Positions 6,580 through 8,749 of a DNA stretch of 8,749 nt are shown piece by piece. A program made the translations under genes and the position numbers. The notes below the pieces were generated by a model. It had not been told where the DNA came from, searched no databases, and worked only from the letters and a program-made list of their open reading frames with translations. The stretch spans positions 10,826 through 19,574 of the forward strand of contig DEYT01000110.1 of NCBI GenBank assembly GCA_002364975.1, written 5' to 3'. Each line of letters opens with the position of its first letter. Position 1 is the first letter of the stretch. Origin of the DNA: Opitutia bacterium UBA3151 (GTDB taxonomy: Bacteria; Verrucomicrobiota; Verrucomicrobiia; Opitutales; Seribacteraceae).

Positions 6580-7580
6580 TCCAATCCAAGCTTGGATGGA
6601 TCTGGTGCGATTAGAACCTTTCCCATCCTCGACTCTTGATTTCGAGCTAAAGCCATGTGAAATTCTTCTAATTTAAAGGTCTGGTCGATCAAATACCGCA
6701 CTTGATCCAAAGCAAGCGGCTGAAGAACCTGTTCGATTGCATTTCGTAACCCAGCCCGTGATTGATTCTGTTTCCAGCGATCAAGCCAAAAGCCGAGAAA
6801 TCGTACATCTCCAAAGATTAATTCTCTGGTAGGAAAGCGAATTGGAGTGCCATCCATAGCTCCAAAAGTGAGGTGGATTCCACCTGGGCAAAGGGTCTTG
6901 GCCAACCTCGAGGCACTTTTTCCTCCAACTGAATTCAAGGCCATTACACATTTTTTCCCGCTGGTTAGATCAAGAACATGCTTCGGGACAGCTTCATCAT
7001 CCAGTAACACATGTTCGACGCCTAAATTTTTCAGTTCCTTTAATCTTTCATCACTTCGAACAAGGCTGATGCAGGAAATCCCAAGCATTCTGGCAAATTG
7101 TACCACAGCCTGGCCCACTGCTGAATTACCTGCATTTTGAACAATGAAATCTCCCTCCCTTAAATATTCAAAGTCATGTAAAATACGCCATGCCGTGACT
7201 GGATTTAAGATAGCTACCGCTAATTGATCCACTGGAACCAAGGAGGGTAAGAGAATCAAGTCCTCCACGACACCGACTGCATAGCTTTGCCAAACCCCTT
7301 GATGTTCCGGCATCGAAACGAGCTTACCAAGGATGGCACCATCTACCTCCGGACCAGCCTCCACCACCTTCCCGACTCCTTCCCTTCCACCAGTCGCGGG
7401 AAGGTCACGAAGTTTACCATATGATCCATTGATCAGACCAAAATCAGAGGGATGAATGGTAGAAGCGATCATCTCAATCAGCACTTCACCCTTCATGGGG
7501 GTAGGCATAGGTAAATCTTCCAGTGCCAAAACCTCGAATGGACTTCCTAATTGATGATATCGAATGGCCTGATTTTTCAT
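6576..7580 (-). CDS. MECR-like medium-chain reductase (2-enoyl thioester reductase type)
   Basis: A 334-residue zinc-independent medium-chain dehydrogenase/reductase. The N-terminal GroES-like domain carries IHPSDFGLINGSYG (42-55), with Tyr54 at the position of the catalytic Tyr of Etr1p/MECR, then LPATGGREGVG (60-70) and GVWQSY (95-100). The Rossmann domain begins with LNPVTAWRIL (125-134) and has the nucleotide-binding QNAGNSAVGQ (148-157) and LVRSDER (173-179), where Arg175 fits NADPH preference. The cysteine/histidine zinc ligands of alcohol dehydrogenases are absent. MECR family members reduce trans-2-enoyl-ACP or -CoA with NADPH; a related quinone-reductase-like activity cannot be excluded. 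The ATG follows the esterase's TAA with no spacer, and a purine-rich AAAGGAA (7590-7584) precedes it, so the two are translationally coupled. The 3' end interlocks with the amidase gene. Confidence 0.87.
   Translation of the reverse strand: MKNQAIRYHQLGSPFEVLALEDLPMPTPMKGEVLIEMIASTIHPSDFGLINGSYGKLRDLPATGGREGVGKVVEAGPEVDGAILGKLVSMPEHQGVWQSYAVGVVEDLILLPSLVPVDQLAVAILNPVTAWRILHDFEYLREGDFIVQNAGNSAVGQAVVQFARMLGISCISLVRSDERLKELKNLGVEHVLLDDEAVPKHVLDLTSGKKCVMALNSVGGKSASRLAKTLCPGGIHLTFGAMDGTPIRFPTRELIFGDVRFLGFWLDRWKQNQSRAGLRNAIEQVLQPLALDQVRYLIDQTFKLEEFHMALARNQESRMGKVLIAPDPSKLGLD
6580..6600. repeat. Near-perfect inverted repeat at the convergent gene ends
   Basis: The core ATCCAAGCTTGGAT (6584-6597) is a perfect 14-bp palindrome. 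With one bulged A at 6583, TCC (6580-6582) and GGA (6598-6600) extend it to 21 bases. It begins immediately after the amidase TAG and lies in the last codons of the reductase. It could slow or end transcription of the amidase mRNA, but no T-tract follows, so it is not a standard intrinsic terminator. Confidence 0.4.
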
Positions 7581-8483
7581 TTATTCCTTTGCTTTGGGAA
7601 TCCAAGAATTGGCTCTCATCCAAGCCTCGACCCTCAAGGGCCATTGAGAAACAGGGTTGGAGGAGACTCGCATACCATAACCATGGCCGCCAAATGGAAA
7701 AACATGTAATTCGTTCCCTTTCACTCCCATCTTCTCCAATTCTAAATAAGCAAGCACACTACCCTCTGCCGGCACATGGTCATCCCCAGTGTGCACAAAA
7801 AAGCAGGGGGGGGTATTCTGGGTGATTTGCACTTCAGGGAATAAAGCATCTCGTTTTACCCGGTCCACTAAATAAGCAGGATAAATTAATATCCCAAAAT
7901 CTGGACGGCAGGAAAATTCATCGGCTTGGTCGATGGGTGCGTATGCTCTTTTTTCATAAGAAGTTAGGGCCATCATTGCCAAATTCCCGCCTGCAGAAAA
8001 ACCAAGGATTCCAATTCTCTTCGGATCCAAGCCCCATTTTTTTGCATCTTTTCGCAAGATTCCCATGGCTCGCTGAAAATCTTGCAAGGGAGCTTCATGC
8101 TTCGGTCTATTTGCCCTTCGAGGAACCCGGTATTTTAACAAAACCCCGGTAATTCCAAGTTCATTCAACCACTCACAGACTTCAGTACCTTCGTGTTCAT
8201 AGGCCAAAATATTATAACCACCACCGGGGCAAACGATAACCGTGGCCCCCGTAGCTTTATCTGCAGCAGCAGGATAAATAGTAATCATAGGCTGGGTCAC
8301 ATTCTGAATTCGAATCACCTCGCTTTGCCCGGGTTTAGGCTGCCTCTTCGACTCGGGTCCAATTTCTCCTCTTTTGTACCCGGGAGCTTGCTTGGGCCAA
8401 AGTATGATTTCCTTCAAGGATGCCCCGGACAAAAGCGGAAGGCTGGAAAGCAGAAATATTAAAAGAGGTTTAGCGGTTTTCAC
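7581..8483 (-). CDS. Secreted alpha/beta hydrolase (acetylxylan/feruloyl-esterase-like)
   Basis: A 300-residue exported hydrolase. The signal peptide spans about 1-21 (KPLLIFLLSSLPLLSGA). After it come the family's typical start (LWPKQAPG, 28-35), the oxyanion-hole segment VIVCPGGGYNILAYEHEG (82-99), the nucleophile elbow GFSAGG with Ser163, the acid in HTGDDHVP (Asp235 most likely) and the base His267 in FGGHGYGM. The C-terminus WPLRVEAWM is also usual. This set matches the BD-FAE/acetylxylan-esterase-like group common in polysaccharide-degrading bacteria, probably removing acetyl or feruloyl groups from plant or algal glycans in the periplasm or outside; the substrate is inferred only from family. 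The start is GTG at 8483: no ATG precedes the signal peptide and the next Met is residue 66. An eight-base C run encodes Pro225-Pro226. Followed without spacer by the reductase gene. Confidence 0.88.
   Translation of the reverse strand: MKTAKPLLIFLLSSLPLLSGASLKEIILWPKQAPGYKRGEIGPESKRQPKPGQSEVIRIQNVTQPMITIYPAAADKATGATVIVCPGGGYNILAYEHEGTEVCEWLNELGITGVLLKYRVPRRANRPKHEAPLQDFQRAMGILRKDAKKWGLDPKRIGILGFSAGGNLAMMALTSYEKRAYAPIDQADEFSCRPDFGILIYPAYLVDRVKRDALFPEVQITQNTPPCFFVHTGDDHVPAEGSVLAYLELEKMGVKGNELHVFPFGGHGYGMRVSSNPVSQWPLRVEAWMRANSWIPKAKE
7584..7590 (-). promoter_or_regulatory. Ribosome binding site of the reductase inside the end of the esterase gene
   Basis: On the minus strand AAAGGAA forms the last codons of the esterase and is followed by its TAA and at once by the ATG of the reductase. 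AGGA is 4 bases from the start codon, slightly short but usable. It is one of the few clear Shine-Dalgarno matches in the window and supports translational coupling. Confidence 0.5.
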
Positions 8484-8584
8484 TCAAGGTACTTCTTTTG
8501 AATAACCAGCAACATGCAAAGCAAAAAAGAAATGATTGGTTTCTTTTTTGTTGGCGTCACCGAATAACTTTCAGAAGAAAAGAA
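8484..8584. promoter_or_regulatory. Divergent intergenic region with a perfect 11-bp inverted repeat
   Basis: This gap must hold the start signals of the esterase (leftward) and of the exported protein gene (rightward). CAAAAAAGAAA (8522-8532) and TTTCTTTTTTG (8540-8550) are perfect inverted repeats around a 7-base spacer. An outer G-T wobble and A-T pair can extend the stem. The repeat is 38 bases from the esterase start and 34 from the rightward start, so it could be an operator or a leader hairpin. No convincing -35/-10 pair was found on either strand. A purine-rich stretch precedes the ATG at 8585. Confidence 0.45.
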
Positions 8585-8749
8585 ATGAAAATATTTTGCT
8601 TTCTGTTTCCGATCATCCTTTTTAAAACCTTCGCCAGTGTAGAAAAGGAAGTAGTCTCCGCCTTTCTTGCAATCGATTTGCATGGAAAAGGAAATCCTGA
8701 TGCAGTGAAGGCACTCGCCTTGCTCGACGAACTTGATCAAAAATCCATC
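8585..8749 (+). CDS. N-terminal part of an exported protein of unknown function, cut by the window edge
   Basis: The frame opens at ATG 8585 and runs without stop to the last base, giving 55 residues. The first 18 or so (MKIFCFLFPIILFKTFAS) form a credible signal peptide with cleavage around FAS/VEK. The mature part begins as a polar, probably alpha-helical stretch (EKEVVSAFLAIDLHGKGN, then PDAVKALALLDELDQKS) that could be the start of helical repeats. No family is recognised from this fragment. A competing minus-strand frame covers the same bases, but its product has no signal peptide or domain. The hydrophobic leader followed by a charged helix makes the plus-strand reading far more gene-like. 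A purine-rich AGAAGAAAAGAA precedes the start. Divergent from the secreted esterase. Confidence 0.68.
   Translation, partial: MKIFCFLFPIILFKTFASVEKEVVSAFLAIDLHGKGNPDAVKALALLDELDQKSI

Noticed and set aside
7806..7817. GGGGGGTATT shared with 4009-4018 as a possible dispersed repeat
   Set aside because: The match is only ten bases, the flanks differ, and both copies fall in unrelated coding contexts. Coincidence is the simplest reading.
8480..8740. Minus-strand frame of 86 codons covering the intergenic region and the last partial gene
   Set aside because: It would overlap the start of the esterase gene and lie opposite a frame with a convincing signal peptide. Its product is low-complexity, rich in Lys/Phe/Ser from A/T tracts, with no recognisable domain.
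1..8749. CRISPR arrays, tRNA or rRNA genes, insertion sequences, toxin-antitoxin or phage-defence genes
   Set aside because: No regularly spaced repeats, no tRNA-like cloverleaf, no transposase motifs or terminal repeats and no defence-type domains were seen. All large frames are accounted for by metabolic and envelope genes.

Overview
This 8.7 kb window reads as ordinary bacterial chromosome of moderate GC (mid-40s percent by eye), densely packed with housekeeping and cell-envelope genes. Signal peptides, an outer-membrane-type beta-barrel protein, a DUF374 acyltransferase and a LysM peptidoglycan amidase indicate a Gram-negative (diderm) envelope. DapL-type lysine/diaminopimelate synthesis together with a secreted carbohydrate-esterase-like hydrolase would fit the PVC group, perhaps Verrucomicrobiota. 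That placement is inference, as the window holds no rRNA or other strong phylogenetic marker. Several genes appear to start at TTG or GTG, and clear Shine-Dalgarno sites are scarce.

Layout. Positions 1-477 (+) hold the 3' part of a short-chain dehydrogenase/reductase, which converges on dapL (515-1738, -). Upstream of dapL on the same strand is a compact four-gene unit, in transcription order: outer-membrane-type beta-barrel protein (4053-5132), DUF374 lysophospholipid-acyltransferase-like protein (3371-4045), ABC ATPase (2614-3345) and ABC-2 permease (1808-2617). The spacings are 7 bp, 25 bp and a 4-bp overlap. A small two-helix membrane protein (5201-5602, -) lies before it, separated by a weak terminator-like hairpin. 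From there a divergent region leads to a secreted LysM-LysM-amidase (5704-6579, +). The amidase stop codon interlocks tail-to-tail with that of an MECR-like medium-chain reductase (6576-7580, -). The reductase start abuts the stop of a secreted alpha/beta hydrolase (7581-8483, -). A second divergent intergenic region with a perfect 11-bp inverted repeat precedes the first 55 codons of an exported protein (8585-8749, +) cut by the window edge.

How the genes may work together. DapL supplies meso-diaminopimelate for peptidoglycan and lysine, and the LysM amidase cleaves peptidoglycan. The barrel-acyltransferase-ABC unit looks like envelope lipid or surface-component handling, but its substrate cannot be read from sequence. 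The esterase/reductase pair is translationally coupled although one product is exported and the other cytosolic. I see no CRISPR array, defence system, mobile element, tRNA or rRNA, and nothing I would call an established new system. The best leads are the envelope gene unit, the competing hairpins at the acyltransferase start and the inverted repeat at 8522-8550.
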